From Streptomyces erythrochromogenes (GTDB lineage Bacteria > Actinomycetota > Actinomycetes > Streptomycetales > Streptomycetaceae): 64,000 bases of DNA. How positions within the stretch are numbered: position 1 is the stretch's first letter; each line of letters starts with the position of its first letter. The position numbers and the translations under genes are program-made. Location: contig NZ_CP108036.1 of assembly GCF_036170895.1 (NCBI RefSeq), positions 62,001 through 126,000 of the forward strand, in the 5' to 3' direction. Shown here piece after piece: positions 25,959 through 35,610 of this stretch. The notes under the pieces were generated by a model that saw nothing but the letters and a program-made list of their open reading frames with translations, ran no database searches and had not been told where the DNA came from.

Positions 25959-27530
25959 TCACTTCGGGGTGATGGTGAACGGTTCCCACTTGAGGTCTGC
26001 CACGCAGCCGGTGTCGGGTGCGGTCGGGCGGGTGAGGAAGGACGCCAGCACCTTCTGGGCGCAGGGTGACTGCGGGACGGTCCAGTGCCCGATGCCGGGG
26101 ATCTGCACGGTGCTCGATCGGGGCAGTGTGCGGGCGGTCTGCTGGGCCCAGCTCGGCCCGGTCTTCATGTCGAACGTTCCGTTGAGGAAGAGCGTCGGCA
26201 CCGAGGCGGCGGGGGCCACCCGCTGCCGGGCGGTGCGGTCGGGGACGTTCCAGATGCGGCACACCTGTTCCTGGAAGGCGAGTTGGGGTGCCTGGGCCAG
26301 GACGGGGTCCGGCCAGTGGGGGAAGGCCCGGCGGCCGGCGTCCAGTACGTCGGACGCCGTGTGGTCCGGCACCCACTCGCTGCACACCACCGAGTTCGTC
26401 AGGCCGTGGGCGGTCTGGCCGGTGACCTGGACCGAGCCGGCGGCCCGGGCCCGGGCGAAGCGTTCCGGGTGTCCGCGGGCGAGTTCGTCGATCGCAGCCG
26501 GGACGTCTTTGAAGGGGATGGCCTTGGCGACCAGGAGGTTGACCAGCGCGCCGCCGTCGAGGACGACCTTCACCGGGGCTCCGCCCTGGGGCGGGCGGAC
26601 GTTCAGTGTCAGCGGGTGGGCCTGCAGTTTGCGCACCTGCTCGTCCAGGGTGCGTTCGAGGTCGGGGTAGCGGCTGTTGCAGCGGGGCTCGGCCGCGCAG
26701 GCCTTGTAGAGGTTCGCGAGGCCTTCCTGGGCGCTTGCCCAGGCGAAGGGCAGGGAGACGGACTGCGCAGGGGCGATGGAGTCGAGCGCCACCGCGCGGA
26801 TGCCCTGGGGGTGCAGGCGCAGGTAGGTCAGGGCGAGGTTGCTGCCGTAGGAGTGGCCGTAGACGTTCCACTGCTTGATGCCGAGTGCGGTGCGCAGGTC
26901 GGCGAAGTCGGCGGCGTTCTCGGTGCTGTTGTAGGCGCTGAGGTCGGTGCCTTCGGCCGTGAGGCGGTCCCGGCACTGCTTGGCCGCGTCGAGCATGAGG
27001 CGCTCGGTCTGTGGTGCGTAGGAGGGCAGCCCGACGGAGGTGGCGTAGAAGCGGTCCAGTTCCGGGCAGGCGAGGTCGGGGGTGTCGTAGAGGTTGCCGC
27101 GCTGGGCCATGACGATCAGGTCGCGGTCGCGGTTCAGGCCGGAGGAGACCAGGTAGGGGATGTCGTCGAAGGTCTCGCCGCCGGGGCCGCCCGACATGAA
27201 CACCACGGGGTCCTGGGCGGGCTTCGGCGAGGTGGCGGGGATGACCGCCGCGGCCAGCCGGATGGTCCGGCCGCCGGGCCGGGTGCGGTTCTCGGGGACC
27301 TCCAGGTATCCGCAGCGGGCGGTGGCCAGGGCTTCGATCGGTTCGGGGGTGCTGGGGCAGGGGCCCGGTACGAAGCGGGCCCCTGCGGCCGGGGCGGGCC
27401 CGGTGGGGGCGGGGGTGGGGGGGGCGGGGGTGGGTGGTGCGGCGGCGGCCTGCGTGGGGCCGAGGGCCGTCAGGAGGGCGAGAACGGCCCCGGCGGCCTG
27501 CACCCCGGGCGGGAAGCGGTGCTGTGGCAT
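25959..27530 (-). CDS. secreted alpha/beta hydrolase, tripeptidyl aminopeptidase type
   Basis: The 523-residue protein has a Sec signal peptide and a Pro/Ala linker. An alpha/beta hydrolase follows with the oxyanion loop FMSGGPGGETF, nucleophile elbow GHSYGSN, acid near LFLNGTFDMKTG and His in GIGHWTVPQ. The cap and C-terminal TAP-like region place it in the S33 family of Streptomyces tripeptidyl or proline aminopeptidases. These trim peptides outside the cell. Six or more cysteines suggest disulfides. A second member of the same family is at 58007-59644. Confidence 0.8.
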   Translation of the reverse strand: MPQHRFPPGVQAAGAVLALLTALGPTQAAAAPPTPAPPTPAPTGPAPAAGARFVPGPCPSTPEPIEALATARCGYLEVPENRTRPGGRTIRLAAAVIPATSPKPAQDPVVFMSGGPGGETFDDIPYLVSSGLNRDRDLIVMAQRGNLYDTPDLACPELDRFYATSVGLPSYAPQTERLMLDAAKQCRDRLTAEGTDLSAYNSTENAADFADLRTALGIKQWNVYGHSYGSNLALTYLRLHPQGIRAVALDSIAPAQSVSLPFAWASAQEGLANLYKACAAEPRCNSRYPDLERTLDEQVRKLQAHPLTLNVRPPQGGAPVKVVLDGGALVNLLVAKAIPFKDVPAAIDELARGHPERFARARAAGSVQVTGQTAHGLTNSVVCSEWVPDHTASDVLDAGRRAFPHWPDPVLAQAPQLAFQEQVCRIWNVPDRTARQRVAPAASVPTLFLNGTFDMKTGPSWAQQTARTLPRSSTVQIPGIGHWTVPQSPCAQKVLASFLTRPTAPDTGCVADLKWEPFTITPK

Positions 27531-27957
27531 GTGATCCCGTTCCTCTGCCGATGCCGATCGGCGGCTGCCCCGCCGGGCGGCGGCGTGGCGGTGTGGGCGG
27601 AACGCGCACCATCAACGCTACCGGGACGCGTGCGGTCCCGCTCAGGCGGGCGAGGGGGCCGGACGGGCCCTGCCGTGCGGTGGCTCTGACCATGGGCGGA
27701 CTGCCGGCCGGACCGGAGGGGGACCGGCAGCCGCGGGCGGCCCACCGAGGCGACCCGGCTGCCACCTCGACCTGCGGGGGCGGCGTCCGCGTCACCCGCC
27801 CGGGAAGGACCCGCCCCGCCGTACGGAGGGTGGTGCGCCGCTCGTCGGAGCTCCGCCCTGTGGAGCGGGGCCCGGGCCCGGCTCTCGGTCAAGAACCCCT
27901 CGACGGCCGGGCCGAGGTCGTCGCACGTCGCTTTCCCGCACCCGGAACGGACCGCTG
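27531..27957. other. intergenic region, nothing recognised
   Basis: About 430 bases between two minus-strand genes. No coding pattern, hairpin or repeat of note was seen. It should contain the promoter of the secreted peptidase. Confidence 0.35.
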
Positions 27958-28506
27958 CTACGACGCGACGGCGCGCTTGCGTGCCCGGTAGGCGGCGGCC
28001 TTGATCTTGTTGCCGCAGGGGTCCATCCCGCACCACTCGCGGCGCGCTCCGCGGGAGCGGTCGACGTAGAACTGGGTGCACTCGGGGTTCGCGCACTCCT
28101 TGAGCAGGGGCACGTCCGGCCCGCTGAGGACGGTGACCGTGTCGCGGGCGACGTATGCCAGCGCCTGCTGGATCGTGGCCTCGATCCGGCGGCCGGTGGC
28201 CGTGAGCCGGAGGACGGGCGCCGGGCCGCGGGCGGCCTCGTTGACGAGGGCCAGTGCCTCCTCGTCGTAGCTCTCGCCGTCGATCCTCGCCCGGACCAGC
28301 CGGTAGATCGCCTCCCGCAGGACCAGCGCCTCGGCGAGGTCGGCCTCCTGGCAGTCGATTCCGCTCTCGGTGATGCCGCATTCGCTGAACCACAGCCCGA
28401 GGCTCTCCGGCGAGTCGAGCATCTCCCGGGTCTTGGGGCCGTAGCGCACGCGCAGCGTCCCCGCGAAGTCGAGTGCCGGTGTTCCGGCAGGAAACGCATG
28501 CCCCAT
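27958..28506 (-). CDS. CGNR zinc-finger transcriptional regulator
   Basis: The 182-residue protein has the ABATE-type N-terminal domain (ALDFAGTLRVRYG, LREAIYRLVRARIDG) and the C-terminal CGNR zinc finger. The latter reads LKECANPECTQFYVDRSRG, then EWCGMDPCGNKIKAAAYR, with four cysteines as zinc ligands. Such proteins bind DNA through the finger and probably respond to a small ligand. ATG 28506 gives the normal family start (MGHAFPAGTPALDF). It is divergent from the GyrB-like ATPase gene with about 110 bases between them. Confidence 0.85.
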   Translation of the reverse strand: MGHAFPAGTPALDFAGTLRVRYGPKTREMLDSPESLGLWFSECGITESGIDCQEADLAEALVLREAIYRLVRARIDGESYDEEALALVNEAARGPAPVLRLTATGRRIEATIQQALAYVARDTVTVLSGPDVPLLKECANPECTQFYVDRSRGARREWCGMDPCGNKIKAAAYRARKRAVAS

Positions 28507-28619
28507 ATCACCAGTCTGACAGGTGACGTTAGGGCGTGCAAGGAGCATGGACTCGGTGGGCGGTCACCGGCCGGAGGGCGGCCCGCACGGGCTTCGGCAC
28601 CGGGCGGGATACTTGTCCG

Positions 28620-29246
28620 ATGGACGGTTTGAGGGCTTCCTGGGCCAACACGACGCACGACTGGGCCGCCACCGTCGATGCGGATCATCTGGCACACATC
28701 CGGTGCAGTCCCGCGGAGTTCGCTCCGGACGGCCCCTGGCACCTGGCCCTGGAGGTACTCGCCTATGCCGCCGACGAGGCGTCGGGCAGGGGCGGCGGAA
28801 GCTGCGCCGTCGCCCTCCATCCCGACGGCTCCCTGTCCGTCCGCGATGACGGACGGGGCACCGACACCCGGGTGGACGAGCACGGCCGGACGGTGAAGAA
28901 GCCGGTCATGGCCACGAAGGACCTGCGGTTCTTCGACGTCCCGCAGGCCGAGGTACTGCCCGACGGCCGTCCCCGGCGCGGCATGTCCGTGGTCGCGGCG
29001 CTCAGCGAGTGGCTCGTCCACACCAACCGCCGCCGGAGCGGGGCCTGGACCCAGCGCTACGAACGCGGCGTCCCCGTCACCGGCCTCGAGCCCGTCGAGG
29101 CCGACGGCACGACCGGCACGCTGGTCCGCTTCAGGCCGGACGAGTCGCTGGGGGCGGTGACCGCGCCGGCGGCCGTCGACCTTGCGCGCCTCGCCGCGGC
29201 CTGGCCGCATCTGGAGCTTCGGGTCGACGACCGGCGCGGGGGCTGA
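28620..29246 (+). CDS. GyrB-like GHKL ATPase domain protein
   Basis: The 208-residue protein corresponds only to the ATP-binding domain of DNA gyrase B. It has HLALEVLAYAADEA (the N-box region), VRDDGRGTDTR (the G1 region), PRRGMSVVAALSEW in the lid, and a C-terminal VRFRPDESL. The gyrase transducer and toprim domains are absent. Stand-alone copies occur in actinomycetes with unknown role. ATG 28620 was chosen. It is a single gene between CGNR and msrA. The usual N-box Asn is not evident (AADEA), so ATPase activity is uncertain. Confidence 0.7.
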   Translation: MDGLRASWANTTHDWAATVDADHLAHIRCSPAEFAPDGPWHLALEVLAYAADEASGRGGGSCAVALHPDGSLSVRDDGRGTDTRVDEHGRTVKKPVMATKDLRFFDVPQAEVLPDGRPRRGMSVVAALSEWLVHTNRRRSGAWTQRYERGVPVTGLEPVEADGTTGTLVRFRPDESLGAVTAPAAVDLARLAAAWPHLELRVDDRRGG

Positions 29247-29274
29247 CGGCTCCGCCGCCGGCCGGCCGCGAATC

Positions 29275-29781
29275 CTAGGCCCGCTTGGGGAGCTTCCAGT
29301 GGGGGCGGGGGAAGTGGCAGGTGTAGCCGTCGGGGTAGCGGGCGAGGTAGTCCTGGTGCTCCGGTTCGGCTTCCCAGAACTCGTCGGCGGGGACCACCTC
29401 GGTCACGACCGTTCCGGGCCACAGGCCGGACACCTCGACGTCGGCGATGGTCTCCTGGGCGATGTGCCGCTGCTCTTCGTCCAGGTAGAAGATGGCGGAG
29501 CGGTAGCTGGTGCCGATGTCGTTGCCCTGGCGGTTCTTCGTCGTCGGGTCGTGGATCTGGAAGAAGTACTCGAGGATGGTGCGGTAGTCGGTGGCGGCGG
29601 GGTCGAAGACGATCTCGATCGCCTCCGCGTGGGTGCCGTGGTCGCGGTAGGTGGGGTGGGGTGTGCCGCCGCCGCTGTATCCGACCCGTGTGCTCAGCAC
29701 GCCGGGGAGTCTGCGGATGAGGTCCTGCATGCCCCAGAAGCAGCCGCCGGCCAGCCATGCCTTCTGCTCGGTCTTGCTCAT
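29275..29781 (-). CDS. msrA: peptide-methionine (S)-S-oxide reductase
   Basis: The 168-residue enzyme has the active-site motif [10 protein letters not shown], then [24 protein letters not shown], and [23 protein letters not shown], all classic MsrA. It reduces methionine-S-sulfoxide in proteins using thioredoxin. ATG 29781 was chosen over an upstream in-frame start because aaaggacaa lies before it and the protein then has the usual length. It is a single gene, cytosolic, convergent with the GyrB-like gene. Confidence 0.95.
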   Translation of the reverse strand: MSKTEQKAWLAGGCFWGMQDLIRRLPGVLSTRVGYSGGGTPHPTYRDHGTHAEAIEIVFDPAATDYRTILEYFFQIHDPTTKNRQGNDIGTSYRSAIFYLDEEQRHIAQETIADVEVSGLWPGTVVTEVVPADEFWEAEPEHQDYLARYPDGYTCHFPRPHWKLPKRA

Positions 29782-29829
29782 GACGGGTTGTCCTTTCGTT
29801 GTCCTCCGAGGACGCCCATCAAGTATCAC

Positions 29830-29972
29830 CTGTTGGAACGGTGACCTGATGGTCGCGACTTCGGGTGCCGCCTGTCAATGCGCGGCGGCCGTGGCGCCCG
29901 CCGCCCTGCGCCGCACCAGGCGGGGCGCAGGGCCGGCAGACGCGCTCATCGCGGACCTGGGGTACATCCAGC
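29830..29972. other. short intergenic region
   Basis: This lies between msrA and the AraC regulator. A plus-strand frame ending GYIQLNGHKRNG is open here but has no start signal or family, so it is not called. Confidence 0.3.
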
Positions 29973-31022
29973 TCAACGGGCACAAGCGCAACGGCTGACA
30001 CCGGCCGGCACCCCGCCCGGCGGAGGATTCCGGGGCGGCGCGAAGGAGTTGGTCCAGTCCCGCGGTGACATGCCGTACCGCTGGCGGAACACACGGCTGA
30101 AGTGGTTGGCGCTGACGAAGCCCCACCGGTGTGCGATGCAGGAGACGGTCCTGCTGCGTCCCGGTCGGGCCAGCTCCCGGGCGGCCTCTTCCAGGCGGCG
30201 CTCCCGGATCCAGTTGCCGACCGTCGTGGCGTCCTGCGAGAAGAGCCGGTGCAGGTAGCGGACGGACACGTGGTGTGCGGTGGCGATCGACCGTGGGGAC
30301 AGGTCCGGGTCCGCCAGGTGCAGGCTGATGTGGGCACGGATACGCGCCATCAGGACCGCTGCTTCCGTCGTGGCGGTCCCGGCTGCGGGCCGGGTGCCGG
30401 CGGCGGCCCGCTCCGCGATGAGGGTGGCCAGCATCCCTGCGATGTGGCCGGCCATGCGGCCGCCGGCTTCGGCATCCAGGCCCGGTGCCGCTTCGGCGAA
30501 GGCGGCCAGGAAGCGGGAGACGACGGACCCCAGGCCCGGAGTGGCCCGGATGACACTGCCCAGCACGGCCGACAGGTCTGCCTGCGGGACGGCGAGCACG
30601 GCACACGGCAGCCGGAGCAGGTGCATCCGGGAGGGCTCGGGCAACTCCACGGCGAGTTCGCCGCCCGAGGGGAGCAGGGCCATGTCGCCCTGCGACAGGC
30701 GTATCCGGCTGCCGTTGCGGGACAGCAGCCCGCTACCCGAGGCCTGAACGGCCACGACGACGAACGGCCCGCCGATTTCGCTGTTCCGGCCGTCGCGGTG
30801 GGTCCGGTGCGGTGTGGCTTCGAGGGTGCGTATCCGAAGGTATCCGCAGTCGTCGATCGCGATCTCGTCGGCGAACAGCCCCGGCTCCGCCGCCCTGTCC
30901 GTCGCCCTGTCCGTCGCCCTGTCCGCCGCGCGGTCCGTCGCCCTGTCCGTCGCCCTGTCCGCCGTCGGCTGGTCCGCGGGGCGGGACCGTGTGCGGACCC
31001 GTTCGGTTTTTTGCGCTTGCAT
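29973..31022 (-). CDS. AraC-family transcriptional regulator
   Basis: The 349-residue protein has an AraC-binding-like cupin N-terminal domain (FVVVAVQASGSGLLSRNG, LSQGDMALLPSG). The C-terminal double helix-turn-helix (LSPRSIATAHHVSVRYLHRLF, IAHRWGFVSANHFSRVFRQRYGMSP) is of the AraC/XylS type. Residues 22-46 are an unusual run of TDRA/ADRA repeats encoded by a 12-bp tandem repeat, which probably lies in a flexible tail. A start after the repeat is possible. It is divergent from the LAL regulator. Target genes and effector are unknown. Confidence 0.85.
   Translation of the reverse strand: MQAQKTERVRTRSRPADQPTADRATDRATDRAADRATDRATDRAAEPGLFADEIAIDDCGYLRIRTLEATPHRTHRDGRNSEIGGPFVVVAVQASGSGLLSRNGSRIRLSQGDMALLPSGGELAVELPEPSRMHLLRLPCAVLAVPQADLSAVLGSVIRATPGLGSVVSRFLAAFAEAAPGLDAEAGGRMAGHIAGMLATLIAERAAAGTRPAAGTATTEAAVLMARIRAHISLHLADPDLSPRSIATAHHVSVRYLHRLFSQDATTVGNWIRERRLEEAARELARPGRSRTVSCIAHRWGFVSANHFSRVFRQRYGMSPRDWTNSFAPPRNPPPGGVPAGVSRCACAR
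30889..30960. repeat. six 12-bp tandem repeats in the AraC gene
   Basis: Six copies of a unit close to gtcgccctgtcc (one diverged) encode four-residue TDRA/ADRA repeats near the N-terminus. The 12-bp unit keeps the frame when copy number changes. Confidence 0.75.
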
Positions 31023-31141
31023 GCCCCGAGCGTGCCGAGGGAGGGCGGGGGTTCGAATCCCGGAAACCTCCCAGTCGGTTCCGCCCGGTCCCCAGTCCGG
31101 CGCGGTCCGCCCGGGGAACCCGGAGCCGGTATGTTCAGTTC

Positions 31142-33910
31142 ATGATCATGAGAGGCCGGGGGGCGGAAAGCGCTCTGGTGCACCGGCTGTTGGAGGGCGC
31201 CCGCGCGGGCATGAGCGGCGTGCTCGTCCTGCGCGGCGATGCCGGCATCGGCAAGACGGCCCTGCTGGACCACGCGGTCGCGTCGGCTTCGGGCCTGCAG
31301 GTCACGCGGGTCGCGGGCGTCGAGGCCGAGCAGGAGCTGGGTTTCGCGGCCGTGCACCGCGTCCTGCTGCCGTTCCTGGGTGCCCGGGCCGGGCTGCCCG
31401 GGCCGCAGCGTGCCGCGCTCGAAACGGCGTTCGGGATGGTGGGCGGTGCCGCGCCCGACCGGTTCCTGGTGGGGCTCGCCGCTCTCACCCTCCTCGCGGA
31501 GTCCGCCCGCGAGCGGCCGCTGCTGGTCGTGTGCGACGACGCCCAGTGGCTGGACCGGGAGTCCCTCGACGTCCTGGCCTTCGTGGGGCGCCGGCTCCAC
31601 GCCGACGGCATCGTCGCTCTTTTCGCCCTGCGCGACGACGCGGCGGCGCCGCCGACACTGACCGGTCTGCCCGAACTCCGGCTCGGCCGGCTGCCGGAGA
31701 GCGATGCGCTGGCGCTGCTCATGGACCACGCCGACGGCGGGATCGACCAGGTCGTGGCCGAGCGGATCATCGCCGAGGCGGCCGGCAATCCGCTCGCCCT
31801 GCGCGAACTGGCCCAGGGGCCCCATGTCGTGGAGGCGGGGTTCGCCGAACCGCCGGCCCTCGGGCGGCGCCTGGAGGCACGGTTCCTGCGGCGGGTCCAC
31901 GACATGCCGGTGCTGACCCGGACGGTGCTGCTGACGGCGGCCGCCGACGCGACCGGCGACCGGCACCTCGTACGGCGGGCGGTCCGGCACCGGATGGGGG
32001 CCGGCAACGACGACATAGCCGAGGCGTTCGAACAGGCCGAACGGGAGGAGCTGCTGACCGCCCGCCCCGCTCCCGGCGCCTCCGCGTTCCGTCACCCGCT
32101 GATCCGCTCGGCCGTGTACGGGGGCGCGTCGCGGGCCGAACGCCGTTCCGTGCATGCCGCTCTCGCCGCCGTGACCGACGCGCACGCCGAACCCGAACGG
32201 CACGCCTGGCATGCGGCCGCCGCCGCGGACGGCCCCGACGAGCAGGTCGCGTCCGCACTGCACGGCTGTGCCGAGCGGGCCAGGAACACCGGCGGCTACC
32301 TGGCTCAGGCCGCTTTCCTGCAGCGGGCCGCGGATCTCACCGACGACCCGGTCCAGCGGACCGCACGGCTGCTCGAGGCGTGTGCGGCGGCGCTCATGGC
32401 CGGCGCCCCGCACCGGGCCGAGGAGCTCCTCTCCCGGCTGCCGGCGCCGGGGCCTGCGATCCCCGTCCTGGGCGCCCATGCCGACCGGCTGGGCGGGCTG
32501 GCCCGCCTGATGCTGGGCGGGGACGGGGCGGTGCGCCTGCTCCTCGACGCCGCCCTGGTGCTCTCGGAGCACGACCCGGGAGCGGGCCGCGACACGCTGC
32601 TGGAGGCCTTCGACGCTGCGATGGTCGCTCCCCGCAGCGGCCCCGATGCCGGTGCCCTGCAGGTGGCCGGCGCCGCGCTCACCGCCGTCGCCTGCCGTAC
32701 GGCCCCGGCGCCCGGTGCGGATGTTTGCGTTCCGGATCTTCTGCTGGACGGTCACGCCCGGCTGGTCGCCGTCGGCCACCGCGAGGCCGCGCCGTCCCTG
32801 CGGGCGGCGCTCGCGGCGATGAGGCTGCCCGGAGCGGAAGAGGGCGGAGCGGTCCGCTGGAGCCTGCTGGGGATGATCGCCGCCGTCGAGTTGTGGGACA
32901 TCGACGCCCTGGGGGAATGCGGACGGCGGTACGCCGATGCCGCGCGCGGCCACGGGGCGCTGCGCATGCTCCAGATCAGTGCGCACGCCAACGCGACCTC
33001 GGAGGTGTTCCGCGGCAACCTGGCCGGTGCGGAAGCGCACTTCGCGGAGTTCAAGGACATCGCGGACGCGACCGGAGCCGATCCGCGCTTTTCCCACCCC
33101 ACCGATGTGATGCTGCACGCCTGGCGCGGGGACGAGCCGGCGACCCTGTCGGCGGTGGCGGCGCAGCGGGAGCTGTATCCCGAGCTTCCCGGCGGGATTC
33201 AGGTGCAATTGGCCCGTGCGGCGCTGGTCGTGCTCGGGCTGGGCGGGCGCCGCTACCCGCAGGCCCAGGCCGCGGCCCAGGCGGTTCTCGACGACCCTCC
33301 GCCGCACTGCGGCGGGCTGAGCCTTCCCGGCCTGGTCGAGGCCGCCGTCCGCAACGGCGATCAGGGCGTGGCCCGCCGGGCCTTGGAGCTCCTCGCCGAG
33401 CGGGCCACGGCCAGCGGCACCCCGTGGGCGTCGGGCCTGCTGGCCCGCAGCCGCGCCCTCGTCGCCCCGGACAGCGAGGCGGAGGGCCTCTTCCAGGAGG
33501 CCGCCGCGCATCTGGCGCCGACGCCGCTCCTCACCGAGAAGGCGCACACGGACCTCCTGTACGGGGAGTGGCTGCGTCGGCAGCGCCGCAGGCACGACGC
33601 CCGAAGCCTGCTGCGGCGCGCCCACGGGCAGTTCACGTCGATGGGGGCGGCCGCCTTCGCCGAGCGGGCCCGTCTGGAACTGCGGGCCACGGGCGAGCAG
33701 GCGCGCAAGCGGGGCGCGGGGACCGAGCGGCACCTCACCCCGCAGGAGTTCCGGGTCGCGCGGATGGCAGCTCGTGGTGCCACCAATCAGGAGATCGCGA
33801 CGGACTTGTTCATCAGTGCGAGCACGGTGGAGTACCACCTCGGCAAGGTCTTCCGGAAGCTCGGTGTCTCCTCCCGCCGGCAGTTGGCTGCGTCGCTGCC
33901 GCAGGAGTAG
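31142..33910 (+). CDS. LuxR-family LAL regulator (AAA ATPase plus LuxR HTH)
   Basis: The 922-residue protein has an N-terminal P-loop ATPase with Walker A RGDAGIGKTALL (about residues 32-43) and Walker B LLVVCDDAQWLD. A long helical TPR-like middle follows, and a C-terminal LuxR helix-turn-helix (LTPQEFRVARMAARGATNQEIA, STVEYHLGKVFRKLGVSSR). This is the large ATP-binding LuxR class common in Streptomyces as pathway-specific activators. Start ATG 31142 or 31148. No biosynthetic cluster is adjacent, so its target is not evident. The neighbours are the divergent AraC regulator and a convergent hydrolase. Confidence 0.88.
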   Translation: MIMRGRGAESALVHRLLEGARAGMSGVLVLRGDAGIGKTALLDHAVASASGLQVTRVAGVEAEQELGFAAVHRVLLPFLGARAGLPGPQRAALETAFGMVGGAAPDRFLVGLAALTLLAESARERPLLVVCDDAQWLDRESLDVLAFVGRRLHADGIVALFALRDDAAAPPTLTGLPELRLGRLPESDALALLMDHADGGIDQVVAERIIAEAAGNPLALRELAQGPHVVEAGFAEPPALGRRLEARFLRRVHDMPVLTRTVLLTAAADATGDRHLVRRAVRHRMGAGNDDIAEAFEQAEREELLTARPAPGASAFRHPLIRSAVYGGASRAERRSVHAALAAVTDAHAEPERHAWHAAAAADGPDEQVASALHGCAERARNTGGYLAQAAFLQRAADLTDDPVQRTARLLEACAAALMAGAPHRAEELLSRLPAPGPAIPVLGAHADRLGGLARLMLGGDGAVRLLLDAALVLSEHDPGAGRDTLLEAFDAAMVAPRSGPDAGALQVAGAALTAVACRTAPAPGADVCVPDLLLDGHARLVAVGHREAAPSLRAALAAMRLPGAEEGGAVRWSLLGMIAAVELWDIDALGECGRRYADAARGHGALRMLQISAHANATSEVFRGNLAGAEAHFAEFKDIADATGADPRFSHPTDVMLHAWRGDEPATLSAVAAQRELYPELPGGIQVQLARAALVVLGLGGRRYPQAQAAAQAVLDDPPPHCGGLSLPGLVEAAVRNGDQGVARRALELLAERATASGTPWASGLLARSRALVAPDSEAEGLFQEAAAHLAPTPLLTEKAHTDLLYGEWLRRQRRRHDARSLLRRAHGQFTSMGAAAFAERARLELRATGEQARKRGAGTERHLTPQEFRVARMAARGATNQEIATDLFISASTVEYHLGKVFRKLGVSSRRQLAASLPQE

Positions 33911-33961
33911 CCGCCGCAGGAGTGGCCACCGCAGGGGTGGCCGCCGCAGGGGTGGCCGCCG
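33905..33961. repeat. 15-bp tandem repeat after the LAL gene
   Basis: Four copies related to ccgcaggggtggccg overlap and follow the stop codon of the LAL gene. They may act as a weak transcript end or be simple sequence. Confidence 0.5.
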
Positions 33962-33972
33962 CTGCGGGGCGC

Positions 33973-34845
33973 CTACCGGGCGGGGTCGGCGAAGCGGCGG
34001 ACGAAGTCGAGCGCGGTCTGCGCGACCTCGCGCCAGCCGTGGTCGATGGTGAGGGAGTGCCCTCGGCCCGCGATCTCGGTGATCTCGGTGACCGCGTGGG
34101 TGTTGCGGGCCTGCTTGCGGTACGAGGCGTCGGCGATGGCCCAGGGGACCGTGTGGTCCTTCTCCCCCGAGATGACCAGGAGCGGGCCCCGGTCCGCGGC
34201 GGTGGTGTCGACCTTCACCTCCGTCCACGGGTTCACGTTCGCGGCCGCCGCCTGGAAGAGCGGCCGGCCCGGGGCGGGTACCGCGAACGTCTCGTACAGC
34301 TGCCGGGCCTCCTGCTCGTCGACCGCGTTGGCGAACGCGTAGCGGAACTGCTCGTACGTCAGCGGTACCGCGCGGTGGTAGTTGGCCGGGTTGCCGAGGA
34401 CCGCGCCGGCGGCGCGGAGGGAGGACAGCGGGAGCGGGAGCACGCCGCGGAAGGGCGCGGGGTCGATGGCGACCGAGGCTCTGGACAGGCCGCGCCCGGC
34501 GATGATCTGTGTGATCAGGCCGCCGAAGGAGTGGCCGATGACCACGGGTTTGCGGTCCAGTCCGCCGATGAGGTCGCAGAAGTGGTCGGCGACCTGCCCG
34601 ACGCTCTTGCGCGCGAACGCCTCGGGGTGGGCGCCGGCCTCTGCGACGGTCTCCGGATCGTCGGGCCAGCCCGCGGTGACCGGCGCGAATCCGGCCTCCT
34701 CGAAGAGCGCCGCCCAGCGGTCCCAGCTGGTGGGCAGCAGCCAGAGGCCGTGGACGAACACGGCCGGCACGCGGCCGGTGGCGTTGGCGTCCTCGATGCG
34801 GGCCCGGTCGCGCGCCGGGGGTGTGGGGGAAGCGGGGCCTGCCAT
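33973..34845 (-). CDS. alpha/beta hydrolase
   Basis: The 290-residue cytosolic protein has VFVHGLWLLPTSWDRW, nucleophile elbow IGHSFGGLI, acid in LLVISGEKDHTVP and catalytic His in GRGHSLTIDHGW. It belongs to the general esterase/lipase-like hydrolases, and the substrate cannot be told from sequence. ATG 34845 follows gaaggagac. It is convergent with the LAL gene and divergent from the amidase fragment. Confidence 0.82.
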   Translation of the reverse strand: MAGPASPTPPARDRARIEDANATGRVPAVFVHGLWLLPTSWDRWAALFEEAGFAPVTAGWPDDPETVAEAGAHPEAFARKSVGQVADHFCDLIGGLDRKPVVIGHSFGGLITQIIAGRGLSRASVAIDPAPFRGVLPLPLSSLRAAGAVLGNPANYHRAVPLTYEQFRYAFANAVDEQEARQLYETFAVPAPGRPLFQAAAANVNPWTEVKVDTTAADRGPLLVISGEKDHTVPWAIADASYRKQARNTHAVTEITEIAGRGHSLTIDHGWREVAQTALDFVRRFADPAR

Positions 34846-34999
34846 GGGTGTCTCCTTCGCGACGGGGGCGTCCGCGCGCACGGCAGTGCGGGCCGGGCCG
34901 GGGCGGTCAGCCGAAGCTATCCACGGCCGCTGGACGCCGATCGCCCCCTGGCGCCCGGGACGTGCCTCTCCGTGCACGGCGGCGGGCCGCCGAGGGCCG

Positions 35000-35610
35000 C
35001 GCGGGCGCACTCGGCCGCTCACCGCCGCCGCCCAGGCGGCGACGGCCGCCGTGAACCCGCGGATCAACGCGGTGGTGGAGAGCTGGCCCGCCGAGGACGC
35101 CCCGGCCCCGGGCAGCACGCCGCTCGCGGGCGTGCCGTTCCTCATCAAGGACCTGGCGGTCTCCATGCGGGGCAAGCGCGTCGAGCTGGGCAGCCGGCTG
35201 GCCGCCGGCAACGTGGCACGGCAGGACTCCTTCCTGATGCGGCGCTTCCGCCGGGCCGGCCTGGTGACGCTGGGCCGCACGGCCACGCCCGAATTCGGCT
35301 ACAGCACCACTACGGAGCCGGTCCTGTACGGCGCCACCCGCAACCCCTGGCACCTCACCCGGACCCCCGGCGGCTCCAGCGGCGGGTCGGCCGCGGCCGT
35401 CGCCGCCGGCATCACCCCCCTCGCGCACGCCACCGACGCGGCCGGATCGATCCGGGTGCCGGCCGCCAGTACCGGGCTGTTCGGCCTCAAGCCCACCCGC
35501 GTCCGCGTCTCCCTGGGCCCGGACGCCGACGAGGTCTTCAGCGGCCTCGCCGTGCACGGCGGGCTCAGCCGGACCGTGCGCGACAGCGCGGCCCTCCTGG
35601 ACCTGATGGC
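35000..35610 (+). pseudogene. amidase (amidase-signature family) fragment
   Basis: The frame reads NPRINAVVESW, the catalytic Lys segment GVPFLIKDLAV, the PEFGYSTTTEP segment, the Gly-Ser signature RTPGGSSGGSAAAVA and the nucleophile region AGSIRVPAASTGLFGLKP. It ends at VRDSAALLDLM and then becomes unrelated. The first 50 or so residues and the C-terminal 250 or so of the usual 450-500 are missing. No start codon with a Shine-Dalgarno precedes it. The former enzyme would have hydrolysed amides through the Ser-Ser-Lys triad. Confidence 0.75.

Noticed and set aside
29651..29998. Plus-strand gene ending GYIQLNGHKRNG
   Set aside because: It is antisense to msrA for most of its length and has no start signal or family.
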